Below the pieces are notes generated by a model. That model was given only the letters and a program-made list of their open reading frames with translations. It ran no database searches and had not been told where the DNA came from. Below, piece after piece: positions 7,274-7,379 of a stretch of 7,379 bases of DNA. How positions within the stretch are numbered: position 1 is the first letter of the stretch; each line of letters opens with the position of its first letter. A program made the translations under genes and the position numbers. This DNA is from Promethearchaeota archaeon (GTDB lineage: Archaea; Asgardarchaeota; Lokiarchaeia; Sigynarchaeales; MK-D1): positions 1-7,379 of the forward strand of contig JAEOUK010000330.1 in the NCBI GenBank assembly GCA_016839385.1. The letters are read 5' to 3'.

Positions 7274-7379
7274 TTTATGTGGAAAGATAATTCCATTTGG
7301 ATCAATTACCTCATGTAAAAGCCGCAATTCTTCTTCCGTAGGAGGATCGTTTGTTCCAATATCTTTTGCAAGCTCAAAC
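7268..7379 (-). CDS. C-terminus of a probable FAD-linked oxidase (5' part outside window)
   Basis: The last 36 codons are visible, ending in TAA at 7270-7268. The end PTEEELRLLHEVIDPNGIIFP followed by HKK resembles the C-terminal cap of FAD-linked oxidases of the GlcD/D-lactate dehydrogenase group, which typically finish near 'lDPnGIlNPGK'. Such enzymes oxidise 2-hydroxy acids in catabolism and often pass electrons to an electron-transfer flavoprotein. The tail is too short for a firm call. It does not resemble the end of Kce, the enzyme that often adjoins kdd. It lies on the same strand as the operon but about 140 bp away with a possible terminator between. Confidence 0.5.
   Translation of the reverse strand, partial: FELAKDIGTNDPPTEEELRLLHEVIDPNGIIFPHKK

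Noticed and set aside
1..7379. CRISPR arrays, transposases, tRNA or rRNA genes
   Set aside because: No regularly spaced direct repeats, transposase-like reading frames, terminal inverted repeats or tRNA-like cloverleaf segments were seen on either strand.

Overview
The window is AT-rich and gene-dense. It holds most of a lysine-fermentation operon, read right to left on the minus strand and flanked by two genes cut off by the window ends. The organism is most likely an archaeon. The left-hand gene encodes a cysteine-free surface protein with 14 N-glycosylation sequons and a single C-terminal membrane anchor, a layout common in archaeal cell-surface proteins (an Asgard-type archaeon is possible). 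This assignment is inference; an anaerobic AT-rich bacterium is not excluded, because the Kam proteins themselves closely resemble those of clostridia and fusobacteria.

Layout. Bases 1-1416 (+) carry the C-terminal 471 residues of the surface protein. Bases 7129-1413 (-) carry five tightly packed genes in transcription order: kdd (3,5-diaminohexanoate dehydrogenase), kamA (lysine 2,3-aminomutase), a kamB-like P-loop protein (probable reactivase subunit of lysine 5,6-aminomutase), kamD and kamE (the two subunits of the B12/PLP-dependent lysine 5,6-aminomutase). Gaps are 32 and 11 nt, then two 4-nt stop/start overlaps. The surface gene and kamE converge and overlap by 4 nt inside a perfect 9-bp hairpin. 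About 140 bp of non-coding DNA lies upstream of kdd, with a weak hairpin plus T-run and a TATA-like stretch. Beyond it are the last 36 codons of another minus-strand gene, probably a FAD-linked oxidase.

How the genes work together: KamA turns L-lysine into L-beta-lysine (3,6-diaminohexanoate). KamDE moves the terminal amino group to give 3,5-diaminohexanoate. Kdd oxidatively deaminates this to 5-amino-3-oxohexanoate. The next classical enzymes (Kce, Kal and CoA transferase) are not in the window. KamB probably keeps KamDE active.

Points for a second look: KamE has arginine (R146) where the characterised enzyme has the lysine that forms the PLP Schiff base, exactly 11 residues after the cobalt-binding histidine. 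The MutS-like KamC partner usually found between kamB and kamD is absent. KamA has His in place of one of the four structural zinc cysteines. I see no wholly new system; the most promising lead is a variant, possibly rewired, lysine 5,6-aminomutase.
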